The notes under the pieces are model-generated. The model searched no databases and was not told the origin of the DNA. It saw only the letters and a list, made by a program, of their open reading frames with translations. This document shows, piece after piece, positions 5,332 to 11,814 of a stretch of DNA of 12,299 nt. The DNA is from Negativicoccus succinicivorans. Lineage in GTDB: Bacteria > Bacillota > Negativicutes > Veillonellales > Negativicoccaceae. Every line of letters starts with the position of its first letter. Position 1 is the stretch's first letter. The stretch covers positions 1 to 12,299 of the forward strand of contig NZ_JAHAHH010000038.1 in assembly GCF_018373335.1 (NCBI RefSeq), written 5' to 3'. Position numbers and translations under genes: made by a program.

Positions 5332-6876
5332 ATGTCATTTTTAAAAATTGAAACGCTGCGCAGTCGCTCTTTGCGAACCGATTCCACTCTGCTCTTGGAA
5401 GGTATTTTAGTCGGGCTGCTGGCAGGCGGCGCAGGCGTTATTTATCGTTTGCTGATCACCTGGTGCGAGGACAGCGTCAGCTATTTGGCGCAACTGGCCG
5501 CCTCGGACTGGTCGCGATTACCGCTGATCCTGATCGCCTTTTGCATCGGCGCGATTGCGCTGGGCGCGATCGTTCGTCGCGAACCGTATGCGGGCGGCAG
5601 CGGTATCCCGCAAGTCACCGCGGAAATCACCGGCCGGATTCAAACGTCCCCGCTTTCGGTCTTGCTGCATAAATACTTGGGTGGAACCATCGCCGCTCTT
5701 TGCGGCTTATCGCTCGGACGCGAGGGCCCGTCCATTCAGCTCGGCGCGATGTGCGGTAAACTCGTCGCCCGGGGATTGAAGCATAACTATATTCGGGCGC
5801 AAAATTTGATGTCATGCGGCGCGGCGGCCGGCCTTTCGGTCGCGTTCAGCGCGCCGGTATCCGGCGTGCTGTTTTCGCTGGAAGAAATTCACAAAACGAT
5901 CACGAAACGCTTGATCATCAGTTGTTTCGCCGCCGCCGTGACGGCGGATGTCGTCAGTCAATACGTATTCGGTCTGACGCCGATTTTTCATTTTCCGGAA
6001 ATCGGCAAGATGCCGGTCAGCATGTATCCCTGGGTTGTTCTGCTCGGCATCGTTTCGGGTTGCATGGGCGCCGTATATTTTTGGGGCCTGCGCGGCTGCT
6101 ACTATGTGTACGGCAAATTGAATTTATATATTTTATTGCGACCGCTGCCGGCCATTCTCTGTTCATTCGTGCTGATGCTCTTCTTTCCGATCGTCTTGGG
6201 CGGCGGACATCCGATCTTGGGCCAGCTGTTAAATGCGCCGCATGCGCTTTGGTGGTTATTGCTGCTGCTTGTGGTCAAAACCGGTTTTTCCTTGATTTCG
6301 TTTGCCTCCGGCGTACCGGGCGGCATCTTCCTGCCGATTTTAATTCAAGGCGCGATTCTCGGTTGTCTGTTCGGACAAATCGTCGCGCCGGAGTACGTCG
6401 TGCTTTTCATCGTCTTGGCGATGGCCGGCTATCTGACGGCAGTGGTGCGCAGCCCGCTCACGTCGCTCTTGCTTTTATTTGAAATGACGCAGCGCATCTC
6501 CTACTTTTTACCGCTCGCCATTTGCTGTCTCTTGGCGTATTACACGGCGAACGCGCTCGGCACGCCGCCGATTTACGAATATCTATTGCAAAATATTTTG
6601 CGTAAAGAAAAACCGCGTCCCGATTTTGATACGACGATGATGCAGGCGACCGCGGTTGTTTCCGAGCACAGTCCGCTCGCCGGCACGGCTTTGCGCGACA
6701 TCGCGTTGCCGCCGCACGCGTTAGTGACCGCCATTGACCGCCAGGGCGTAGCGGTGGTGCCGCGCGGCGAAACGGAAATCGAAGCCCACGATCAACTGGT
6801 CTTTGTCTTACCTCGTAATCAGATCGGCGCTCTCGAAACGCTGCTCGACGAAACCACCGAATACGAACAACCGTAG
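5332..6876 (+). CDS. clcA: ClC-type chloride/proton antiporter with C-terminal TrkA-C domain
   Basis: A polytopic inner-membrane transporter of the ClC family, 514 residues. The ion-pathway motifs are all present: GSGIP (89-93), GREGP (129-133) with the gating glutamate at 131, GIFLP (331-335), and the tyrosine of PPIY (415) corresponding to the E. coli ion-coordinating Tyr445. EE at 184-185 matches the intracellular proton glutamate position (Glu203 in E. coli). With both glutamates kept, a Cl-/H+ exchanger is expected rather than a channel. After the last helix (about 391-408), residues 430-500 form a soluble domain of the TrkA-C (RCK-C) type, seen fused to ClC proteins in many Firmicutes and thought to sense a ligand. 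It is transcribed alone, with its own terminator. Confidence 0.95.
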   Translation: MSFLKIETLRSRSLRTDSTLLLEGILVGLLAGGAGVIYRLLITWCEDSVSYLAQLAASDWSRLPLILIAFCIGAIALGAIVRREPYAGGSGIPQVTAEITGRIQTSPLSVLLHKYLGGTIAALCGLSLGREGPSIQLGAMCGKLVARGLKHNYIRAQNLMSCGAAAGLSVAFSAPVSGVLFSLEEIHKTITKRLIISCFAAAVTADVVSQYVFGLTPIFHFPEIGKMPVSMYPWVVLLGIVSGCMGAVYFWGLRGCYYVYGKLNLYILLRPLPAILCSFVLMLFFPIVLGGGHPILGQLLNAPHALWWLLLLLVVKTGFSLISFASGVPGGIFLPILIQGAILGCLFGQIVAPEYVVLFIVLAMAGYLTAVVRSPLTSLLLLFEMTQRISYFLPLAICCLLAYYTANALGTPPIYEYLLQNILRKEKPRPDFDTTMMQATAVVSEHSPLAGTALRDIALPPHALVTAIDRQGVAVVPRGETEIEAHDQLVFVLPRNQIGALETLLDETTEYEQP

Positions 6877-6896
6877 CTTGCTGCGGTTGTTTTTTT
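6866..6896 (+). terminator. Intrinsic terminator overlapping the clcA stop codon
   Basis: AACAACCGTAGC (6866-6877) pairs with GCTGCGGTTGTT (6880-6891, one T-G pair), then a run of T follows to 6896. The left arm contains the last three codons and the TAG stop (6874-6876), so the terminator begins inside the coding region. Confidence 0.88.
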
Positions 6897-6934
6897 ATTC
6901 TGCCGCGGCAAGCTGCCGGTCGCGATATTTACGG

Positions 6935-6940
6935 TATAAT
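6935..6940 (+). promoter_or_regulatory. -10 box of the dehydrogenase promoter
   Basis: A perfect TATAAT lies 31 bases before the ATG at 6972. No convincing -35 is present at 16-18 bases upstream, so a weak or activator-dependent promoter is possible. Confidence 0.45.
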
Positions 6941-6971
6941 AAAAGCAAAGGAACACAGAGGAGGAATGAAC

Positions 6972-7919
6972 ATGCCAAAACTGGTAGTACTCAACCATCT
7001 GACACCGGAACGTTTGCAACGTTTGCAGCGGGTCCGCCCCGATGCCACTGTCGAAGCGTACGCTAAAATGAGCGAAGCGCTGCCGCATTTGGAAGATGCC
7101 GATGCGGTGGCCTTGTGGGGCTCGATGGATCCGCTTCCCGTGCTGGAAGCCACGCCGAAACTGCGTTGGCTGCACAGCATGAGCGCCGGAATTGAAAAAC
7201 TATTGCCGCCGCCCATGCAACAAAATGATATTGTCTTAACGCACACCGCCGCGATTCACGACGCGCCGGTCGCGGAACGGGCGCTGACGTTGCTGCTCGC
7301 ATTGCGTCACAAATTGAAATACGCCGTCGCGGCGCAAGCGGAAAAAAATTGGGATCCGCAGTCATTTACCTCGCTGGAAAACGCGAAAGTGTTGATCGCC
7401 GGTTTCGGCGGCATCGGTAAAGAAATCGCCAGACGCTGCGCCGCCTTCGGCGCGGAAATCATCGCGGTGAAAAATCATCTTACGGAAGAAGCTTTAGCCG
7501 ACCGCGTCATCACGAACGATGAATTAATGAACGTCTTGCCCGAAGCCGACGTCGTCATGTGCGCGCTGCCCGGCACACCGGAAACGGAAGGATTTTTCGG
7601 CGCCGAAGAAATCGCCGCGATGAAAAAAGGCGTTTACTTCATCAATATCGCGCGCGGCACCATCGTCGATGAAGCCGCCTTAATTGAAGCGCTGCAGTCA
7701 GGTCGCATCGCGGGTGCGGGCCTCGACGTCACCGCGCGGGAACCCTTACCGGAAGATTCGCCGCTCTGGACGCTCGACAATGTGATTTTGACTCCGCATA
7801 CCGCGGCGCGCGTTTACGGCTACATGGATAAAGTCTTAGATCTCTTGGCGGATAACTGGCAACGCTTTTTAAGCGATCAGAAGCTGAAAAATGTCATTGA
7901 TAAAAAACGCGGTTATTGA
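6972..7919 (+). CDS. D-isomer-specific 2-hydroxyacid dehydrogenase
   Basis: A cytoplasmic NAD(P)-dependent oxidoreductase, 315 residues, of the family that reduces 2-keto acids to D-2-hydroxy acids. The cofactor loop is GFGGIG (144-149). The catalytic triad is visible as Arg228 in NIARG, Glu257 in REPLP and His276 in TPHTAA. At the end of the second Rossmann strand (IIAVKNH, 163-169) the acidic residue expected for NAD is replaced by Lys-Asn, which hints at NADP preference; this is inference. The ATG at 6972 is preferred to the one at 6966 because AGGAGG (6959-6964) is seven bases from the former and only one from the latter. The substrate cannot be told; it is not a serA, which would be longer. 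It stands alone between terminators and is convergent with the mutase gene. Confidence 0.93.
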   Translation: MPKLVVLNHLTPERLQRLQRVRPDATVEAYAKMSEALPHLEDADAVALWGSMDPLPVLEATPKLRWLHSMSAGIEKLLPPPMQQNDIVLTHTAAIHDAPVAERALTLLLALRHKLKYAVAAQAEKNWDPQSFTSLENAKVLIAGFGGIGKEIARRCAAFGAEIIAVKNHLTEEALADRVITNDELMNVLPEADVVMCALPGTPETEGFFGAEEIAAMKKGVYFINIARGTIVDEAALIEALQSGRIAGAGLDVTAREPLPEDSPLWTLDNVILTPHTAARVYGYMDKVLDLLADNWQRFLSDQKLKNVIDKKRGY

Positions 7920-7926
7920 AAATAAA

Positions 7927-7976
7927 AATTGAACAATAAAAAAGAACGCGATCGCGTTCTTTTTTATTGTTCAATT
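7927..7976. terminator. Perfect 50-bp palindrome acting as bidirectional terminator
   Basis: Positions 7927-7976 read identically on both strands, centred between 7951 and 7952 on GCGATCGC. The inner stem GAACGC/GCGTTC closes a GATC loop and is flanked by six A's and six T's, giving an intrinsic terminator in both directions. Outer arms (AATTGAACAAT and its complement) extend the pairing. The right arm covers two bases of the mutase stop codon (7975-7977). Confidence 0.92.
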
Positions 7977-9345
7977 ATTTTACCGTCGTTTCAATCAGCG
8001 CCAACACTTCGTCGCGTTTGGTTTGCATCAGCTCCCAATCGCCGCGCGTTTCCAAATTGAAACGCACCAGCGGTTCGGTATTCGACTGCCGCAAATTGAA
8101 TCGCCATGTGCCGAAATCCATGCTCAAGCCGTCCAAATATTTGATTTCCCGCGCCTGATCACGATATGCCGCTTCGACGACGGCCAGCGTTTCCTCCGTT
8201 GATTTTACGACGCGATTAATCTCGCCGCTGCAGGGGAACTGCGCTTCCATATCAGCAATCAGTTGCGAGAGCGGTTTGCCTGTTTCGCAAATGATCTGCG
8301 CAACCAAAAGCCAGGGAATCATGCCGCTGTCACAATAGGAAAAATCGCGGAAGAAATGGTGCGCGCTCATTTCCGCTCCGTACAGACCGTCCACACGCCG
8401 CATCGTCTCTTTCATAAAAGCGTGGCCGCCCTTGGATTCCACAGCGGTGGCGCCGTAACGTTCACAAATCGCCTGCGTGTTCCAGTACAGACGCGGATCG
8501 TGCACGATAGTCGCGTGCGGATCCAGCGTTAAAAAATGTTCCGCGAGCAATCCCAAGACATAATAGCCTTCGACAAAATTGCCTTTTTCATCCACTAAAA
8601 AGCAACGATCGAAATCGCCGTCCCAGGCCACGCCCAATTGCGCTTTTTCCGCTACGACCGCCCGACTCGTCACCAGCCGATTTTCTTCGATCATCGGATT
8701 CGGTACGCCGTGGGGAAAGGTCGCGTCCGCGTCCATGTACAACTCATGCCAGGTAAACGGCAAATGCGCTTTCAAATCGCGGAACGCCAAGTTCGCGCCG
8801 CCGTTGCCGGCATTGACCACGATGTGCATGGGCTTCAAATGACTCATATCCACGTACTGCAATAGAGTTTCAATATATTCTTTCTGTACATCGAGCGTCC
8901 GACAGACGCCTTTTTCTTCCGGCGTAGCGAAATGACCGGCGAAAACGCGCTCTTCGATTTCTTTTAAGCCGGTATCCGCGCTAATCGGAATGCCTTCTTC
9001 ACGCACCAGTTTCAAGCCGTTGTAGTTGACCGGATTGTGACTGGCCGTCACCATGATGCCGCCGTCCAAACCGTAATGAAACGTCGCGAAATATACCATC
9101 TCGGTGCCGCAGACGCCGATATCATACACATCCGCGCCGCCGTCCGTCAAACCGCGCGCCACCGCCTCCGAAAGGCGCGGCGAGCTTCCGCGGATATCCC
9201 GCCCTATAGCTACTTTGCGCGCCTTGTATTGGTCCGCATACGCGCGTCCGACGCGGTAACTTACTTCTTCATCCACTTCCGTCGGCACGATGCCGCGAAT
9301 GTCATACGCCTTAAAGCCGTTGCGACTCTTCTCCAGTGCTTCCAT
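7975..9345 (-). CDS. Phosphomannomutase/phosphoglucomutase
   Basis: A cytoplasmic enzyme of the alpha-D-phosphohexomutase family (ManB/AlgC type), moving phosphate between C6 and C1 of mannose or glucose to supply sugar-1-phosphates for nucleotide-sugar and surface glycan synthesis. The 456 residues have the normal length and four domain signatures in order: the phosphoserine loop TASHNP (100-105, Ser102), the magnesium loop DGDFDR (242-247), the sugar loop GAEMSAHHF (323-331) and the phosphate-binding RQSNTEP (419-425). Its ATG follows the stop of the yerC-like gene with no gap (TAAATG); the ribosome site AAAGGA lies inside that gene, so translation is coupled. Sugar preference (mannose, glucose or both) is not decided by these motifs. 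It ends at the palindromic terminator. Confidence 0.95.
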   Translation of the reverse strand: MEALEKSRNGFKAYDIRGIVPTEVDEEVSYRVGRAYADQYKARKVAIGRDIRGSSPRLSEAVARGLTDGGADVYDIGVCGTEMVYFATFHYGLDGGIMVTASHNPVNYNGLKLVREEGIPISADTGLKEIEERVFAGHFATPEEKGVCRTLDVQKEYIETLLQYVDMSHLKPMHIVVNAGNGGANLAFRDLKAHLPFTWHELYMDADATFPHGVPNPMIEENRLVTSRAVVAEKAQLGVAWDGDFDRCFLVDEKGNFVEGYYVLGLLAEHFLTLDPHATIVHDPRLYWNTQAICERYGATAVESKGGHAFMKETMRRVDGLYGAEMSAHHFFRDFSYCDSGMIPWLLVAQIICETGKPLSQLIADMEAQFPCSGEINRVVKSTEETLAVVEAAYRDQAREIKYLDGLSMDFGTWRFNLRQSNTEPLVRFNLETRGDWELMQTKRDEVLALIETTVK

Positions 9346-9648
9346 TTACGTATCCTTTCCCTCTAACCGCTCCAGCATCGTTTGGTAACCGTCCGCGCCG
9401 TAACGCAACGCGCGTTTGACGCGACTGATCGTTGCGGAGCTCGCCCCCGTAAGCGATTCGATATCTTCATATTTTTGACCGCTGTGCAGCAACTGCGCCA
9501 CCTGCCAGCGCATGCTTAAGTCCCGCAGCTCAGAAACGGTACACAAATCTTCCAAAAGCGCATACCCTTCCTCGCGCGTTTCAAGTGCCAGCAACGCATC
9601 CAGCAGGCTGTCCATTGCCGGGCTGACCAATCTCGGATTTACGCTCAT
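9346..9648 (-). CDS. yerC: TrpR-like DNA-binding protein, YerC/YecD family
   Basis: A 100-residue all-helical protein of the Trp-repressor superfamily. The N-terminal helices (about 8-55) should form the dimer core. The helix-turn-helix is at about 58-82 (KYEDIESLTGASSATISR), with the Ser-Ser-Ala-Thr-Ile-Ser recognition-helix start typical of YerC/YecD. This branch is found across Firmicutes, and its ligand and regulon are not established; it is not expected to be the tryptophan repressor itself. It starts with AGGAGG before the ATG and is directly coupled to the mutase gene, so it could govern that two-gene unit, but I see no clear operator in its short leader. Confidence 0.9.
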   Translation of the reverse strand: MSVNPRLVSPAMDSLLDALLALETREEGYALLEDLCTVSELRDLSMRWQVAQLLHSGQKYEDIESLTGASSATISRVKRALRYGADGYQTMLERLEGKDT

Positions 9649-9670
9649 CGTCTTCCCTCCTATATTCTTT

Positions 9671-9679
9671 ATTATAGCA
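9671..9679 (-). promoter_or_regulatory. Extended -10 promoter of the yerC-mutase unit
   Basis: On the minus strand TGCTATAAT is a perfect extended -10 (TG, one base, TATAAT). No -35 match lies 17 bases upstream. Predicted start near 9664 leaves a leader of only about 16 bases, which carries the AGGAGG ribosome site. Confidence 0.65.
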
Positions 9680-9780
9680 CATAGTAAAACAATCGCGGTC
9701 GTATTGCATCGCTATAAGTAAGCCGTTCATACCAACGTAAGCGAACATCACACGACTTGTCAAAACGCATTCCCACACGC

Positions 9781-9809
9781 AAAAAAGAGATCCTCTACGG
9801 GATCTCTTT
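9781..9809 (-). terminator. Intrinsic terminator of the B3/B4-domain gene
   Basis: Read on the minus strand, AAAGAGATCC pairs with GGATCTCTTT (9809-9800 with 9793-9784) around a six-base loop, then a T run follows (9786-9781). It lies 11 bases after the stop of the B3/B4 gene. The 100 bases beyond it up to the yerC promoter hold no gene that I can support. Confidence 0.88.
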
Positions 9810-9820
9810 CGTCATATACG

Positions 9821-10522
9821 TTAAAAAATAAATTCCGGTTCGTCTTTTGTGATCAGGCCGATTTTCACCTGCGCACGAAATACTTCGGTCAGGTATTTTG
9901 CCAAAAGGTCACGCCCGCGTTCCAGATCTTCACGACGATCGGAAAATCCGTCCAAAAGATAAAGAATATCTTTCGTTTCCGTCGTGATTTTACCGAGTTC
10001 GCTTTGCCTCCATAAAAAGCGGCGCGTGCGCACGGTCGTACCGGACGCGTACACAATCTCTCCGGGATCCGGCGCTTCCGCAACCGTCTCGCCGAACGGC
10101 ACGAAGGTGTCATTTTCTCGCGCGCGACGTACGCCAAGCGTGCCCTCCGCCAAAGAATCGACGGCATGCGCCCCAATCGGCACGGACTCGAGCAATGATA
10201 CGGCATTCCCCAAATCCACCAGCGGTGTAATCGGAGCCAACATTTTTCCTTTGGAAATACGCGTCAAGAGCGCTTCAATGGAACTCGGATATTTATTCGG
10301 ATTGATACCGACCGCGCGAAACGCTTCACGGTACGCGGCCAGTTCCGGTTGTTCTTTTACTTTTACGCCGCAGTATTTTTCCGCCGCCTGCGCCTGCGCT
10401 TTAGCAAACAATTCCGCCACCGCTTGGCTTTCCTGTAACGGCGTGATGCCGGTGGCGGCTACTACTCCCACCATATAGTGAGGCAACGCGGCAAATACTT
10501 CTCCGCTGACAAAATATTTCAT
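9821..10522 (-). CDS. Stand-alone B3/B4 domain protein (PheRS editing-domain like)
   Basis: A 233-residue soluble protein matching the B3/B4 domain found in the beta subunit of phenylalanyl-tRNA synthetase, where it removes mischarged tyrosine. The diagnostic run is at about 64-105: YREAFRAVGINPNKYPSS, then SIEALLTRI, then ITPLVDLGNAVSL, followed by the VPIGAHAVD segment (114-122). It carries only this domain, with no anticodon-binding or catalytic synthetase part. Stand-alone relatives are widespread and their role (trans-editing of tRNA, or another amino-acid-related task) is not settled. The ATG is preceded by AAGGAA at about 11 bases, somewhat far. A short CGCGT/ACGCG repeat (10543-10554) lies just upstream. 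It is a single-gene unit between two terminators; its promoter is not clear. Confidence 0.88.
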   Translation of the reverse strand: MKYFVSGEVFAALPHYMVGVVAATGITPLQESQAVAELFAKAQAQAAEKYCGVKVKEQPELAAYREAFRAVGINPNKYPSSIEALLTRISKGKMLAPITPLVDLGNAVSLLESVPIGAHAVDSLAEGTLGVRRARENDTFVPFGETVAEAPDPGEIVYASGTTVRTRRFLWRQSELGKITTETKDILYLLDGFSDRREDLERGRDLLAKYLTEVFRAQVKIGLITKDEPEFIF

Positions 10523-10568
10523 ACCGTCTCGTTTCCTTTACTCGCGTAAACGCGCAAATACGGGTAAT

Positions 10569-10594
10569 AAAAAAGCAGCCCGAAAGCTGCTTTT
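10569..10594 (-). terminator. Intrinsic terminator after bofA
   Basis: Read on the minus strand, AAAAGCAGC pairs with GCTGCTTTT (10594-10586 with 10579-10571) around TTTCGG, and the T run continues to 10569. It lies four bases after the bofA stop and closes the dnaX-ybaB-recR-bofA operon. Confidence 0.9.
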
Positions 10595-10598
10595 CAGA

Positions 10599-10841
10599 TT
10601 AAAACAAGGCGCGACAAATCGCAATCACGATCGTTCCCGGGATACCGAATAAAGCGACGATAATGGCATCCAAAAACGTCCAGGGAAGTTTCATGAACAT
10701 CGCATCGATCAGCCAATACAAGAGTCCGCCGGCAATGATATTACCGATAAACGGAGCTAACGCCCAGCCCAAGACGCGGAAAATTAAAATCGCGATGATC
10801 GCGACCACAACAAAAGTAATCAGGGTATTCAATGCTACCAT
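10599..10841 (-). CDS. bofA: BofA-family membrane protein
   Basis: An 80-residue, very hydrophobic protein with two to three membrane segments (about 6-27, 31-46 and 56-76) and the GIPGT motif (66-70) shared by BofA proteins. In Bacillus subtilis BofA restrains the SpoIVFB protease that activates the late sporulation factor sigma-K. Here it directly follows recR, as in Bacillus, with AAGGAGGAG overlapping the recR stop and a 13-base gap. Many non-sporing Firmicutes keep bofA-like genes in this place, so a role in sporulation should not be assumed. Confidence 0.88.
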   Translation of the reverse strand: MVALNTLITFVVVAIIAILIFRVLGWALAPFIGNIIAGGLLYWLIDAMFMKLPWTFLDAIIVALFGIPGTIVIAICRALF

Positions 10842-10854
10842 ATTACTCTCCTCC

Positions 10855-11445
10855 TTACATATTTTGACGGTGGGCGACCGCGCCGGCTAAGGTGACGCCG
10901 TCCACAAAACCGATATCTCCACCGGCCGGTAAGCCTCGCGCAATGCGCGTGACCTTGATGCCGATGGGTTTGACCAAGCCCGCGATATAGAGAGCTGTCG
11001 CTTCCCCTTCCGCGTCCGGGTCGGTAGCCATGATGATCTCCTGCACCGTATCGTCTCGCAAACGTTCCAAAAGTTCACGAATATGGAGCTGTTCCGGCTG
11101 AATGCCGTCCAAAGGCGAAAGCGCGCCATGCAATACGTGGTACACGCCGTGATATTCATGGCAGCGTTCCATGGCTTGCACATCGGTGGGTGATTCGACC
11201 ACGCAAATCACACTGTGATCGCGCCGCGGATCGGCGCAAAATTCACAGGGATCCTGGGTGGAAAGATTGCCGCACACGGAGCAATACTTGGTCTGCGCTT
11301 TCGCGGTCGTGATGGCCTCAATAAACGCATCCACCGACTCCTGCGGCTCTTCCAGAATAAAATACGCCAAGCGGCGGGCGGTTTTCACGCCGACGCCGGG
11401 CAGGCGACGAAATTGTTCCGTCAGCCGCTCTAACGGTTCGTTCAT
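10855..11445 (-). CDS. recR: Recombination mediator protein RecR
   Basis: A cytoplasmic DNA-repair protein that with RecO (and RecF) loads RecA onto SSB-covered DNA. The 196 residues have the standard layout: helix-hairpin-helix (LPGVGVKTARRLA, 15-27), a four-cysteine zinc site (Cys55, Cys58, Cys67, Cys70), a Toprim domain (about 78-175) with VVESPTD (82-88) and the acidic pair in TDPDAEGEAT (141-150), and the C-terminal GLPAGGDIGFVDGVTL segment (171-186). The ATG overlaps the ybaB stop by one base (TAATG), and no strong ribosome site precedes it, so translation is coupled. Confidence 0.97.
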   Translation of the reverse strand: MNEPLERLTEQFRRLPGVGVKTARRLAYFILEEPQESVDAFIEAITTAKAQTKYCSVCGNLSTQDPCEFCADPRRDHSVICVVESPTDVQAMERCHEYHGVYHVLHGALSPLDGIQPEQLHIRELLERLRDDTVQEIIMATDPDAEGEATALYIAGLVKPIGIKVTRIARGLPAGGDIGFVDGVTLAGAVAHRQNM

Positions 11446-11771
11446 TAAAACATTCCCGGAGGAAGACCCATCCCGCCGGTAATTCGGTTGACTTCCTGCG
11501 AAGCCATGTCGTCAATTTTACGTCCCGCTTCATTGACGGCCGCCGTTACCAAGTCTTCCAGCATTTCGGCGTCCTGCGCTTCCAAGACCGCCGGATCGAT
11601 TTTTAATTCCGTAATTTGTTTTTCACCGTTCATCACGAGACGGATCGCACCGCCGCCCGCTGTTACTTCGGTTGTTTTGCGTTTCAATTCGTCTTGCATT
11701 TTGGCCATGTCGTCCTGCATTTTTTTGACCTTTTTCATCATGCCGGCCATTTGCGCTTTATTACCAAACAT
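11445..11771 (-). CDS. ybaB: Nucleoid-associated protein, YbaB/EbfC family
   Basis: A 108-residue DNA-binding protein that forms tweezer-like dimers and coats the nucleoid. The Met- and Lys-rich N-terminal helix (about 5-32, MMKKVKKMQDDMAKMQDEL) is typical, as are the beta segment with GGGAIRLVMNGEKQ (39-52) and the Gly/Pro/Met-rich tail (GGMGLPPGMF). The frame continues upstream to 11900, but the ATG at 11771 is chosen because AAAGAGGGG lies six bases before it and gives the family's normal length. It sits between dnaX (43-base gap) and recR (one-base overlap), the common bacterial order. Confidence 0.96.
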   Translation of the reverse strand: MFGNKAQMAGMMKKVKKMQDDMAKMQDELKRKTTEVTAGGGAIRLVMNGEKQITELKIDPAVLEAQDAEMLEDLVTAAVNEAGRKIDDMASQEVNRITGGMGLPPGMF

Positions 11772-11814
11772 TGATTGCCCCTCTTTCACGGTAGATAAAT
11801 AGTCCAATACTGTT

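Noticed and set aside
5814..6482. 222-codon plus-strand frame inside clcA in another frame
   Set aside because: Arg-rich shadow of a GC-rich membrane protein gene; no ribosome site and no recognisable motif.
7945..7955. GCGATCGC octamer as a specific repeated element (also near 795-805)
   Set aside because: Only two copies were noticed; one is the tip of a terminator and the other lies in atpI coding sequence, so no repeat family is supported.
9723..9775. Minus-strand TTGACA upstream of yerC as a second promoter
   Set aside because: The best -10 at 17-18 bases (TTACGT or TACGTT) matches only about half the consensus; the extended -10 at 9671-9679 is far better.
9984..10478. 164-codon plus-strand frame opposite the B3/B4 gene
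   Set aside because: Antisense shadow; Ser/Ala-rich composition without motifs, while the minus strand has a clear family match.
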